NCBI RefSeq assembly: GCF_016834655.1
Contig: NZ_JAENHP010000016.1
Span: 62,001 to 126,000 of the forward strand
DNA from: Paractinoplanes ovalisporus
Lineage (GTDB): Bacteria > Actinomycetota > Actinomycetes > Mycobacteriales > Micromonosporaceae
Direction of reading: 5' to 3'
DNA: 64,000 nucleotides
A program made the position numbers and the translations under genes. Position 1 is the stretch's first letter, and every line of letters starts with the position of its first letter. Below, piece after piece: positions 1 to 8,140 of this stretch. Below the pieces are notes generated by a model. That model worked only from the letters and a program-made list of their open reading frames with translations. It did not search any database and had not been told where the DNA came from.

Positions 1-16
1 GTCGATGGGGTGATCG

Positions 17-2596
17 ATGGGGCGGCCGGACGGACCGGAGACCGACGCCGTCCGGGCGTTCGCCACGCTGCCCGATCCCGCCCAGGCCGGCAGCCTCGAC
101 GACGTGGCCGAGCGGCTGCGCCGTCTGAAGGTGTGGGCCGGCGACCCGTCGTACGACACCATCAAGGACCGGGTCAACGCGGCCTGGACCGCGGCCGGAC
201 GCCCGGCGCGGGAGCTGACCCGCCGGTCCACGGTGGCCGACTGTTTCCGGGCCGGCCGGCGGCGGCTCAACACCGACCTCGTCGTCGCGATCGTCGAGGC
301 GCTGCACCCCGACCGGGGTTACGTCACCCAGTGGCAGCAGGCCCTGCGAGCGGTCGGCGCCGAGATCGACGCCGTGTCCCAGGTCCGCGTGCAGGACAGC
401 CTGCCGCCGGAGGTGCCCGGGTTCACCGGACGGCGTGGGGAACTCCAGCGGCTGCGCCTCGCCCAGCAGCGCGGCGGCGCCGTCGTGATCTCGGCGATCG
501 CGGGGATGGCCGGCGTCGGCAAGACGCAGCTCGCGATCCACGCCGGGCACGAACTGGGCCGTAGGAGACCGTTCGACCGGGTGCTGTTCGTCAACCTGCG
601 GGGGTTCCACGCCGACCGGGCCCAGCCGCCGGCCGATCCGGCGGCGGTGCTCGACGGGTTCCTGCGTGTGCTCGGCGTTTCCGGTCACCGGATCCCGCAC
701 ACGCTCGACGCCCGCGTCACCGCCTACCGGGGGCGGCTGGCCGGGACCCGTACGCTCGTCGTGCTGGACAACGCGGCCACCACCACGCAGGTGCGGCCGT
801 TGCTGCCGGACACCCCGGGCTGCCTGGCCCTGATCACCAGCCGGCGTACCCTGACCGGCCTGGACACCGCCACCGCGCTCACCGTCGACGTGTTCACCCC
901 GGACGAGGCGGCGGCTTTCCTGCGGCGCGCGGTGGCCGACCTGCACACGGCCCCGGAGCCGGAAGCGCTGGCCCGCATCGCCGACCGCTGCGGCCACCTG
1001 CCGCTGGCGCTGAGCCTGGTCGCCGGGCACATCCGCAGCTTCCCCCACTGGACGCTGGCCGACCACGCCGACCGCCTGGACGAACGCCACCGCGACCGGC
1101 GCCTCGACTCCGGGGTCGAGCTCGCCCTCGAACTGTCCTATCAGGATCTGCCGGCCGACCGGCAACGGCTGCTGCGCCTGGCCGCACTGCACCCGGGTCA
1201 GGACTTCGACGCGTACGCCGCGGCCGCCCTGGTCGACACCGACGCGCCGACCGCCGCGGCCCGGCTCGACCATCTCGCCCACGACCACCTGCTGCAGCCG
1301 ACCACACCGGGCCGGTACGCCTTCCACGACCTGGTCCGCGCGTACGCCACCGACCGCGCCCACGACCAGGACCCGCCGGCCGCCCGCCGGGCCGCGCTGA
1401 CCCGCCTGTTCGACTACTACCTGGCCACCGCCGGGGCGGCCATGAACACGCTGCACCCGGGCGAGGCCCAGCAACGACCCCCGGTGCGGGCGATCACCAC
1501 CCCGGTCCCCGACCTGACCGGCTCGGAGAGCGCCATCGCCTGGCTGGACACCGAACGGCCGGTGCTGATCGCGGTCACGGCGCACGGCTCCCCCGAACAC
1601 GCCGTCGCGCTGGCCCGAACCCTGTCGCGTCACCTCAAGGGTGGCCACCACAACGACGCCCTGACCGTGCACGGCCACGCCCTGCGGGCCGCGCGCGAGC
1701 TCGGCGACCTCGACGGGCAGGCCCACGCTCTCAACGGCCTCGGTGTGGCCCACCGGCGGCTCGGTTCGCCCAAGCGGGCCACCGACGACCTCGAGACCTC
1801 GCTGGAGTTGTTCCGCCGCACCGGGGACACCGCCGGGGAGGCGGCCACCCTCTATGAGCTGGCCACGGTCATGCAGTGGACGGGGCGCTACCCGGAGGCC
1901 ATCGACTACAAGCAGCAGGCCCTCGCCCTCTACCGGCAGGCCGGCGACCGCATCGGCGAGGCCAACATGCTCAGCGGCATCGGCCTGACCCTGGAACGGC
2001 TGAGCCGGTTCACCGAGGCGATCGACCACTGCGAGCAGGCCCTCGCGCTGGACCGGCAGATCGGCAACCGCCACGGCGAGGCCCAGGCGCTGAACATCCT
2101 CGGGGACATCGAGACGCGGGCGGGCCGGCACGAGTCGGCGGCCGGCCACCTGGAGCAGGCCCTTGCCCTGTTCCGGCAGCTCGGCAACCACAACAACGAG
2201 GCCGGGGCGCTCGACAGCCTCGGCATCCTGAACACCGTCCTGGGCCGGCCGGAGCGGGCCATCGACTATTTCGAGGCGGCGCTGGCCGTCTTCCGCGAGC
2301 TCGGCAACAAGGGCGGCGAGGTCGGCACGCTCAACGGTCTCGGCGAGGCCGCCTTCGCCGCCGGGCGGCTGACCGACGCGCTCGCCTACCACGCCGAGGC
2401 GCTGACCACGGCGGTCGACGTCGACATGCCCGACGACCAGGCCATCGCCCACGCGGGCCTCGGCCACACCCACCGCGCCCTCGGCGACCACGCCCGGGCC
2501 CGGGACCATTACCAGCAGGCCCTGACGCTCTACACCGCCGTCGGCATGCCCGAGGCCGAGGAGATCAGGGCCCTGCTGGATCAGAATCCCGGGTAA
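17..2596 (+). CDS. NB-ARC / TPR regulatory ATPase-like protein
   Basis: Protein of 859 aa. A helical N-terminal region (about 1-130) precedes an NB-ARC nucleotide-binding domain with P-loop GMAGVGKT at 163-170, Walker B-like TLVVLDNA near 245 and the GLPL-like HLPLALS near 330. The C-terminal 300 residues are TPR repeats (recurring Y..A....E.AL.L.R..G). It resembles AfsR/SARP-family sensors but has no OmpR-type winged helix or BTAD domain, so it is a STAND-type signal protein rather than a classical SARP. A frame stop at 11-13 rules out an earlier start; ATG 17 follows a GGGGTGA. The 3' end overlaps the convergent XRE gene by 32 bp. Ligand and partner are unknown. Confidence 0.85.
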   Translation: MGRPDGPETDAVRAFATLPDPAQAGSLDDVAERLRRLKVWAGDPSYDTIKDRVNAAWTAAGRPARELTRRSTVADCFRAGRRRLNTDLVVAIVEALHPDRGYVTQWQQALRAVGAEIDAVSQVRVQDSLPPEVPGFTGRRGELQRLRLAQQRGGAVVISAIAGMAGVGKTQLAIHAGHELGRRRPFDRVLFVNLRGFHADRAQPPADPAAVLDGFLRVLGVSGHRIPHTLDARVTAYRGRLAGTRTLVVLDNAATTTQVRPLLPDTPGCLALITSRRTLTGLDTATALTVDVFTPDEAAAFLRRAVADLHTAPEPEALARIADRCGHLPLALSLVAGHIRSFPHWTLADHADRLDERHRDRRLDSGVELALELSYQDLPADRQRLLRLAALHPGQDFDAYAAAALVDTDAPTAAARLDHLAHDHLLQPTTPGRYAFHDLVRAYATDRAHDQDPPAARRAALTRLFDYYLATAGAAMNTLHPGEAQQRPPVRAITTPVPDLTGSESAIAWLDTERPVLIAVTAHGSPEHAVALARTLSRHLKGGHHNDALTVHGHALRAARELGDLDGQAHALNGLGVAHRRLGSPKRATDDLETSLELFRRTGDTAGEAATLYELATVMQWTGRYPEAIDYKQQALALYRQAGDRIGEANMLSGIGLTLERLSRFTEAIDHCEQALALDRQIGNRHGEAQALNILGDIETRAGRHESAAGHLEQALALFRQLGNHNNEAGALDSLGILNTVLGRPERAIDYFEAALAVFRELGNKGGEVGTLNGLGEAAFAAGRLTDALAYHAEALTTAVDVDMPDDQAIAHAGLGHTHRALGDHARARDHYQQALTLYTAVGMPEAEEIRALLDQNPG

Positions 2597-3407
2597 AGCT
2601 CGCGTGCAGGCTGCCGAGCAGGGTCAGGGCCTCGGCGCTGGGGCCGGCGGGCTCGGGCTGGTAGACGACGAGGAGCTGACCCGCGGCCCCTCGTACGTCG
2701 AAGGACTGGGACACGAGCGCAAGCGGCCCGACATCGGGATGGTCGAACCTCGTCGCGGTGCGCGTCTTGCCATAGACCGCGTGGGACGACCAGAGCGCGG
2801 CGAAGTCGTCGCTCTCCTCGCTGAGGGCGTTCACCAGCTCGCGCAGGCGTGGGTAGTCCGGGTCGAGGCCGGCCGAGTGGCGCAGGCCGGCCACGATCGA
2901 CTCGGCGAAGACGTCCCAGTCGGCGAAGAAGTGGCGGGCCACCGGGTCGAGGAACGTCATGCGGGCCAGGTTGCCGACCGCCTTGAACGGGGCGAACAGC
3001 GCCTCGGCGAGGGCGTTGACCGCCATGAAGTCCTTGGCCGGGTTGCGCACGAAGGCGGGCGCGCTCGGGTGCCCGTCGAGCAGGTGCTGAAGTGGTTCGC
3101 TGACCTTCTCGCGCGGGGCCGGGCGGGAGTCGGGTGCGGTGCCGGCCAGCCGGAACAGGTGGTCGCGGGCGTGGTCGTCCATCCGCAGGGCCTGGCTGAG
3201 GGCCTCGAGGATCTGCGGGGACGGGCTACGTTCGCGGCCCTGCTCCAGACGGGCGTAGTAGTCGCTGTTCATCCCGGCCAGCACGGCGACCTCCTCACGC
3301 CTCAGCCCGGCCACCCGGCGCCGCCCGTACGAGGGAAGCCCCACGTCCTCGGGTCGCAGCCGGGACCGGAGCGCGCGGAGGAAACCGCCGAGGTCGTTGC
3401 CCTGCAT
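2565..3407 (-). CDS. XRE-family transcriptional regulator with MmyB-like ligand domain
   Basis: Protein of 280 aa. Residues 10-70 form an XRE helix-turn-helix (RRVAGLRREEVAVLAGMNSD, then YYARLEQGRERSPS). The remaining 200 residues match the MmyB-like ligand-binding region found in many actinobacterial repressors that sit divergent to short-chain dehydrogenases. The ATG at 3407 lies 6 nt after a TAGCCT -10 element, so the mRNA is probably leaderless. A 21-bp palindrome at 3440-3460 between this gene and the SDR is its likely operator. Inferred role: local repressor of the divergent oxidoreductase. Confidence 0.9.
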   Translation of the reverse strand: MQGNDLGGFLRALRSRLRPEDVGLPSYGRRRVAGLRREEVAVLAGMNSDYYARLEQGRERSPSPQILEALSQALRMDDHARDHLFRLAGTAPDSRPAPREKVSEPLQHLLDGHPSAPAFVRNPAKDFMAVNALAEALFAPFKAVGNLARMTFLDPVARHFFADWDVFAESIVAGLRHSAGLDPDYPRLRELVNALSEESDDFAALWSSHAVYGKTRTATRFDHPDVGPLALVSQSFDVRGAAGQLLVVYQPEPAGPSAEALTLLGSLHASFTRDSDPAGP

Positions 3408-3413
3408 GCCTCG

Positions 3414-3419
3414 AGGCTA
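3414..3419 (-). promoter_or_regulatory. -10 element of a leaderless promoter for the XRE gene
   Basis: On the minus strand TAGCCT (TANNNT) is followed by exactly six bases and then the ATG at 3407, the spacing expected if transcription starts on the start codon. No clear -35 box is visible and no Shine-Dalgarno precedes the ATG. Confidence 0.5.
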
Positions 3420-3439
3420 AGCCGGGCCCGGCCGTCGTG

Positions 3440-3460
3440 CCTGGGTATGTCATGCCCAGG
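3440..3460. promoter_or_regulatory. 21-bp palindrome, candidate XRE operator
   Basis: CCTGGG-T-ATG-T-CAT-G-CCCAGG reads the same on both strands except for one mismatched pair. It lies 33 bp upstream of the XRE start and 48 bp upstream of the SDR start, placed to control both divergent promoters. Confidence 0.6.
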
Positions 3461-3507
3461 AAAGACCTGTCCTGGCCCCGGGCGGCCGCGGCGAACAGGC
3501 TCGGTTC

Positions 3508-4341
3508 ATGACCAAGACCTTTCTGATCACCGGGGTCAGCAGCGGCCTCGGCCGGGCCTTCGCCCTCGCCGCGCTGGAAGCCGGGCACACCGTTGTCGGG
3601 ACCGTGCGCAAGGACACGGACGACTTCGCCGGCCTTCATCCAGAGCGTTCCCACGTACGCCTTCTCGACGTCACCGACGACGACGCCGTCCAAGCCGTGG
3701 CCGCCGACGTGGAGAAGTCGGTCGGTCCCATCGATGTGCTGATCGCCAACGCCGGGTACGGGCTGGAGGGCACGTTCGAGGAGACTCCGTTGGCGGCCGT
3801 GCGCGACCAGTTCGACGTGAACGTCTTCGGCACCGTGTCCACCGTCCAGGCCGTCCTGCCGTACATGCGCGAGCGCCGCCGCGGCCACATCCTCGCCGTC
3901 ACGTCCATGGGCGGCCTCGCGGGTTTCCCCGGCGTCTCCGCCTATTGCGGCAGCAAGTTCGCCGTCGAGGGCATCCTCGAATCGCTCGCCCAGGAGGTCG
4001 CCGGGTTCGGCATCCACGTCACCGCGGTCGCACCGGGCTCGTTCCGCACCGACTGGGCCGGGCGCTCGATGACCCGGGCGCCGCGCCGCGTCGCCGACTA
4101 CGACGAGCTGTTCGGCCCCATCCGCGACGCCCGGCGGGACGCGAGCGGCCGGCAGCTGGGCGACCCGGCCCGCGCGGCCGCGGCCGTCCTGCGGATCCTC
4201 GATGTGGATCAGCCGCCCCGGCACCTCGTGCTGGGCTCCGACGCGTTGCGGGTGGTCCGGACCGCCCGCGACGCCGTCGACCGCGACCTCGCCGCCTGGG
4301 ACGAGCTCAGCCGCTCGACCGACTTTCCGCAGCCCGCTTGA
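3508..4341 (+). CDS. SDR-family NAD(P)-dependent oxidoreductase
   Basis: Protein of 277 aa, a classical short-chain dehydrogenase. The cofactor motif TGVSSGLG is at residues 8-15, NAGYG near 87, and the catalytic YCGSK (Tyr-xxx-Lys) near 148-152. The Asp in LLDVTDDDAV suits the adenine contact. Substrate cannot be inferred. The divergent XRE/SDR arrangement around a palindrome is common in actinomycetes and implies substrate-induced derepression. The ATG is preceded by CAGGCT plus six bases, so this mRNA may also be leaderless. It ends convergently over the neighbouring membrane-protein gene by 35 bp. Confidence 0.92.
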   Translation: MTKTFLITGVSSGLGRAFALAALEAGHTVVGTVRKDTDDFAGLHPERSHVRLLDVTDDDAVQAVAADVEKSVGPIDVLIANAGYGLEGTFEETPLAAVRDQFDVNVFGTVSTVQAVLPYMRERRRGHILAVTSMGGLAGFPGVSAYCGSKFAVEGILESLAQEVAGFGIHVTAVAPGSFRTDWAGRSMTRAPRRVADYDELFGPIRDARRDASGRQLGDPARAAAAVLRILDVDQPPRHLVLGSDALRVVRTARDAVDRDLAAWDELSRSTDFPQPA

Positions 4342-5191
4342 TCATCGCCCGGCAGCGGGCGGTCAGGTCGGCCCACTGCTGGTCGGAACCGCCCGCGCTG
4401 TCCGCGGCCGTGATCTCCTCCAGCAGCGTGGCGTAGTCCGCGGCCAGCCGCCGGGCGGCGGGACCGACAGCCGCCGGCCGGGCCGCACGGTCGAGGTCGA
4501 TGATCTGCTGGGCCAGCGTGGCCGAGGCGGCGCTCAAGGTGCTGCGGGCGTCGGCGGCGGCCTCCCGGCGATCCAGGCGGGCGGCGGCCCGGCGCGCGGC
4601 TCGACGACCACCGGCCCACACGGCGGCCGCTCCGGCCAGCACTCCGGCGAAGGCCGCGGCCACGAGCAGGTAGCGGGGCAGCGACGGGCTGATGGTGCGG
4701 GCGCCGTCGGGCACGGTGCCGGCCCGCACGAGCCGGTCGTAGTTGACCGCGACGACCTTGAGGGCCTCCAGCGGGCGGTCGGCGAACGCGTCGATGCCGT
4801 CGCCGATCACGGTCTCGGCGACGGCGGCCCGGCCGAAGTTCTCGTCGTCACGGCCGGGCAGCCACGCACATCCGTACCGGTCGAATCCGCCCTCGCCGTC
4901 GGGCTTGACGGCCAGCACGACGGTGCCGGCGGCTGCCCGCTCGGTGCCGCCGCAGCTGTCCCGCAGGTCGGCTCCGGGATCGAGCAGCAACACGACCACG
5001 CGCCGGTTGCCGAGGACGCGTTCGGCCGCGGCCCGGTCCAGGTCGTAGCTGGGCGCCGCATAGACCGAGGAGCCGCGGACCGTACGGGCGACGGTGTCGT
5101 CCAGCAGCCCGCCGGTCCACAGCGCCCACCCGGCCAGAACTAGGCAGCCCACGACGGCCAGCCCGAACGGAGACCTGAGAAGGCGCCTCAC
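4307..5191 (-). CDS. Two-pass membrane protein of unknown function (operon gene 3)
   Basis: Predicted 294 aa. The GTG at 5191 overlaps the TGA of the upstream gene (GTGA), so translation is probably coupled. The open frame extends upstream, but that part is the shadow of the preceding gene. A TM segment at about residues 8-28 is followed by an external domain of about 120 residues (with DLDRAAAERVLGNRRVVVLLLD, split by charged turns), a second TM segment (LPRYLLVAAAFAGVLAGAAAVWAGG), and a cytoplasmic helical tail rich in Arg and Ala. I do not recognise the family. Topology resembles the preceding gene, suggesting a small membrane complex. Confidence 0.7.
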   Translation of the reverse strand: MRRLLRSPFGLAVVGCLVLAGWALWTGGLLDDTVARTVRGSSVYAAPSYDLDRAAAERVLGNRRVVVLLLDPGADLRDSCGGTERAAAGTVVLAVKPDGEGGFDRYGCAWLPGRDDENFGRAAVAETVIGDGIDAFADRPLEALKVVAVNYDRLVRAGTVPDGARTISPSLPRYLLVAAAFAGVLAGAAAVWAGGRRAARRAAARLDRREAAADARSTLSAASATLAQQIIDLDRAARPAAVGPAARRLAADYATLLEEITAADSAGGSDQQWADLTARCRAMIKRAAESRSSG

Positions 5192-6540
5192 GACGGACCG
5201 CCCCGCAGATATTCGCCGGGCCGGTAGCCAGGGAACGGCAGGCTCCGGCCGGATTCGTCGAGCTCGGCCTCCGCGGCGTCGAGCAGCCTCTGCACGTGCC
5301 GCTCGGGCAGGTTGTCGTCGAGGGCGGCACGGGCCGCGCTCAGCTGGGTGATGCCGCGGGTGAGGGCCGGATCGCCGGAGCGGCCGGTGAGGGCGGACTG
5401 CTCGACGGCCAGGGCGGCGAGGGCGGCCAGCCGGGCCGGGCCCGCGGTCGGTCGCCAGCGGCTGGTGGGGCGGGCCACGGGACGTACGGAAAGCAGCAGG
5501 AACACCAGAACGCAGGCGGCAAAGAGCCAGGGCAGCGCGGGCATCCCCACCCGGACGGGGTCGAACGGCACGTACGGCAGCGGGCGTTCGAACAGGCCCG
5601 CGTAGCGCAGGTCGGTGACCCGACCGAGGTAGGCGCCGAGGACGTTGCGCTGCGGGTACGCGTACCGGCTGATCCGATCGCCGCTCTGGGCGTAGAAGGT
5701 GACCGCGGCCAGCTCGGCGAAGTCGGCCGCCTGGGGTCCGCTGTACTCGATCCAGTCGCCGTACATCACCAGGATCGGGGTGTCCGGGAAGACGCTCTGC
5801 AGGGCTCGGCCGTAGTGCGGCAGGGGTTCGCCGAACGGTTGCCGGGGCAGCGCGGCCACCAGGGGAGCGCGGTCGGGAAACGCGGTCGTGACGGCCTTCG
5901 GCAGCTCGGTGAGGGTGGCGCCGGGGGCTGTGAAGCGTCCGGTGCTCCGCAGCCCGGTCACCATCGGGGCCAGTTCGGCCGACGTCGGCTCGCGCCACTG
6001 CGTCACGGCGGCCGGCTGGAGCTGTTCGTCCTCTTCACGGATCGCGAAGATCAGGCTGACCAGGGTCGCGGTGACGTCGCCGGTGGCGAACTCGGCCCGC
6101 CACTCGGGCACGGTGCTGTGCGACGACTGGTAGAAGCCTCCGGTCACCTGGGTCCCGATCACCCGTACGGTGGCCTCCTTGACGGCGCGTACCCGGTCGC
6201 GTTCGGCCTCGTCCAGGCCGGGCGGAGCGACGATGATGCGGATGTCGGCGCCCGCGATGGCCGCGCCCACGCGCTCGGTGTCCCAGCGCGCCACCGCGCC
6301 GGGCAGCCGCACCACCGGCTGCACCTTGACCAGGGCGGTCATCTCCTCGGCGGAAGGCACCGTGGCGGCGCTGAGCTCGCCCGCCGACCCCTCGGCGATG
6401 CGGCCGCCCGCCGAGGGTGACTGCCCATAGCTCACGGCGACGCTCTGTCGCTGAGCGAGCAGGAACAGCACGAACACCGCGGCCGCGATTCCCAGCACGA
6501 TCCAGCGCGCCCAGCCGCGGGCCCGGCGCAGGTCAGGCAT
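5188..6540 (-). CDS. Two-pass membrane protein with large external domain (operon gene 2)
   Basis: Predicted 450 aa from ATG 6540 (MPDLRRARGWARW); the 42 codons upstream belong to the shadow of the previous gene. A TM helix at about 11-31 (IVLGIAAAVFVLFLLAQ) is followed by roughly 290 external residues, a second TM helix (LPWLFAACVLVFLLLSV) and a cytoplasmic helical tail of about 100 residues. No enzymatic motif is recognised. The start overlaps the upstream gene by 8 bp, and the stop overlaps the downstream GTG. The three genes form one transcription unit of unknown role. Confidence 0.75.
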   Translation of the reverse strand: MPDLRRARGWARWIVLGIAAAVFVLFLLAQRQSVAVSYGQSPSAGGRIAEGSAGELSAATVPSAEEMTALVKVQPVVRLPGAVARWDTERVGAAIAGADIRIIVAPPGLDEAERDRVRAVKEATVRVIGTQVTGGFYQSSHSTVPEWRAEFATGDVTATLVSLIFAIREEDEQLQPAAVTQWREPTSAELAPMVTGLRSTGRFTAPGATLTELPKAVTTAFPDRAPLVAALPRQPFGEPLPHYGRALQSVFPDTPILVMYGDWIEYSGPQAADFAELAAVTFYAQSGDRISRYAYPQRNVLGAYLGRVTDLRYAGLFERPLPYVPFDPVRVGMPALPWLFAACVLVFLLLSVRPVARPTSRWRPTAGPARLAALAALAVEQSALTGRSGDPALTRGITQLSAARAALDDNLPERHVQRLLDAAEAELDESGRSLPFPGYRPGEYLRGGPS

Positions 6541-6856
6541 CCGTGGCCGCCCGCCACATCGAGTCGGCCCGGCGGGCGTGGTCGGTGGCGGTGCGGGCGG
6601 CCGCCGGGCCACCGCCACCGGCGACGACGAGCTCGGCCTCGGCCAGCAACCGCTCGGCCTCTTCAACGGTGACCGGTGCCGCGTCCCGGCTCACGGCCGC
6701 GCGGTCGATCGCGGCGCGGGCGGCCGACCAGGCCACGCGGCGTTCCAGGCTCGCGGCGCGCAGGCGGGGCACCAGGACCGAGCCGACGCCGGCCGCGCAC
6801 AGCAGCACGACTCCGACCGGCCAGACCCACCAGGACAGCGACATGACCTGGGTCAT
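6533..6856 (-). CDS. Small single-pass membrane protein (operon gene 1)
   Basis: Predicted 107 aa. One TM segment near the N-terminus (WWVWPVGVVLLCAAGVGSVLV) is followed by a cytoplasmic helical region rich in Ala, Arg and Glu, similar in character to the tails of the two downstream proteins. ATG 6856 or ATG 6844 could start it. First gene of a three-gene minus-strand operon, divergent from the DUF2089 operon across an AT-rich 214-bp gap. Function unknown. Confidence 0.6.
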   Translation of the reverse strand: MTQVMSLSWWVWPVGVVLLCAAGVGSVLVPRLRAASLERRVAWSAARAAIDRAAVSRDAAPVTVEEAERLLAEAELVVAGGGGPAAARTATDHARRADSMWRAATDA

Positions 6857-6964
6857 TCTGCCCTATCGCCAGATGACAGCCCTTGATCCACCCCGTCACC
6901 CGATGACCCGCCTCCGCGAGCGGCTTCGGAGAAATACCGACGCCTCGTTTCACTGCGAGTCGGA

Positions 6965-7023
6965 TCAAGATTATTAATGTTGATCTTGAATAAGTTAATC
7001 ACAGGCCTATGAAGACTCAAGAT
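6965..7023. promoter_or_regulatory. AT-rich control region with three TCAAGAT/ATCTTGA elements
   Basis: TCAAGAT at 6965-6971, its inverted copy ATCTTGA at 6983-6989, and TCAAGAT again at 7017-7023. The stretch is far richer in A+T than its surroundings. A possible -10 (TATACCT, 7031-7037) lies just downstream, about 34 bp before the TTG start of the DUF2089 gene. Probable operator cluster for the divergent operons; the binding protein could be the DUF2089 protein itself. Confidence 0.5.
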
Positions 7024-7070
7024 AAGGCGGTATACCTAGAGGGCATCGCGTTACGGGAGAGGAGCCGGCG

Positions 7071-7451
7071 TTGGACTGGCAGGAGCTGACGGACCTGACC
7101 AAGGGGCAACCGTTCACGGTCGAGCGGGTGCGCCTCACCGGCAGCGGCATCGCGATCGAGGGAGCGTTCGAGCCGCCGCAGCTGGCCCAGCTCAGCATCG
7201 ACGACCAGGTCTTCGTCGCCGCGTTCGTGCGGGCCCATGGCTCGATCAAGGAGATGGAGCGGATCTTCGGGGTGAGCTACCCGACGGTCAAGTCCCGGCT
7301 CAACCGGGTCGCGCAGCAGCTCGACTTCGCCGAACACGTCGAGGCCACCGAGACCGGCCCGGCCCCGGCGAGCGCCGAGGTCATCGACCGCCTGCAGCGC
7401 GGAGAGATCAGCGCCGAGGAGGCCCTGGCCGAGCTGGAACAGCAGCGGTGA
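7071..7451 (+). CDS. DUF2089 family putative regulator
   Basis: Protein of 126 aa starting at TTG 7071 behind GGGAGAGGAG. Residues 35-95 carry a helix-turn-helix-like segment (AAFVRAHGSIKEMERIFGVS, then YPTVKSRLNRV) typical of DUF2089 proteins; the C-terminus (VIDRLQRGEISAEEALAEL) matches the SHOCT-like motif seen again two genes downstream. Known for the family: small proteins next to SHOCT/YvlB-like proteins and ABC transporters. Inferred role: regulator of this operon. Its stop overlaps the next GTG. Confidence 0.8.
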   Translation: MDWQELTDLTKGQPFTVERVRLTGSGIAIEGAFEPPQLAQLSIDDQVFVAAFVRAHGSIKEMERIFGVSYPTVKSRLNRVAQQLDFAEHVEATETGPAPASAEVIDRLQRGEISAEEALAELEQQR

Positions 7452-7687
7452 TCCCCATGCTGGCGGCTGTTCGCTACCGCGGCCGGGACGGTCGCCGGCG
7501 GCGCTGGTTCGTGCCGTTGCTGCCGTTGTTGCTGCTGCTCATCCCGATCCTGTTGATCGCCTGCGTCTACTTCCGGATCAGCCCCCTGGGCGGCCTGCGC
7601 GGTCTCGGGCGCGTGGTGTGGGCCCTGCCGGGCGCCGTCTTCGACCTCGACGACGGCGAGACCGCCTTTTCCATACATCTCAGATGA
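7448..7687 (+). CDS. Small membrane protein
   Basis: Protein of 79 aa from GTG 7448, overlapping the preceding TGA by GTGA. A basic N-terminus (RYRGRDGRRRRW) precedes one strong TM helix (FVPLLPLLLLLIPILLIACV), giving an N-in orientation, followed by an amphipathic C-terminus. No recognised family. Its position between the DUF2089 and SHOCT-like genes suggests a membrane anchor or sensor part of that system. Confidence 0.6.
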   Translation: MIPMLAAVRYRGRDGRRRRWFVPLLPLLLLLIPILLIACVYFRISPLGGLRGLGRVVWALPGAVFDLDDGETAFSIHLR

Positions 7688-7697
7688 AGGACCCGTC

Positions 7698-8126
7698 ATG
7701 AATGAGCAACGCCGTCAGATCCTGCAGATGCTCTCCGAGGGCAAGGTCACCGCCGACGAGGCCGAGCGCCTCCTCGACGCGCTCGACCGGCAACAGCCCG
7801 AACCTCCACCCACCCCCGCCGCCTATCCCAAGGCCCGGCCCAAATACCTGCGGGTCGTGGTGCATTCGGAAGAGGGCGGCAGCGACGGTCCGACCCGGAT
7901 CAACGTACGGGTCCCGATCCAGCTGTTGCGGGCCGGCGTGAAGCTGGCCAGCCTCGTCCCGCCCCAGGCCCTGCTCAAGGTGAACGCCGAGCTGGGCAAG
8001 TCGGGGGTGCCGATCGACCTCACCCAGCTCAAGCCGGAGCAGCTGGAGGAGCTCATCGACCAGCTCGACGAGGTCACCATCGACGTCGACGATCCGGGCG
8101 CCAAGATCCAGGTCTTCGCCGAGTAG
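7698..8126 (+). CDS. SHOCT-like domain protein
   Basis: Protein of 142 aa. The N-terminus (RRQILQMLSEGKVTADEAER) is the SHOCT-like helical motif found at the start of YvlB/LiaX-type proteins; the rest is a small alpha/beta region without a signal peptide. In Firmicutes such proteins belong to envelope-stress modules together with DUF2089-type proteins and ABC exporters. Here it sits 14 bp before an ABC ATPase, suggesting one stress-linked export operon (inference). Confidence 0.75.
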   Translation: MNEQRRQILQMLSEGKVTADEAERLLDALDRQQPEPPPTPAAYPKARPKYLRVVVHSEEGGSDGPTRINVRVPIQLLRAGVKLASLVPPQALLKVNAELGKSGVPIDLTQLKPEQLEELIDQLDEVTIDVDDPGAKIQVFAE

Positions 8127-8140
8127 CCGGGACGAGACGC

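Noticed and set aside
2604..4436. Long plus-strand frame of 610 codons
   Set aside because: It is antisense to the XRE gene and out of frame with the SDR; composition is that of a shadow frame and both real genes have clear domains.
4307..5998. 563-codon version of the third membrane-operon gene
   Set aside because: The first 269 codons are antiparallel shadow of the preceding gene in another frame; the GTG at 5191 with GTGA overlap gives a sensible TM start.
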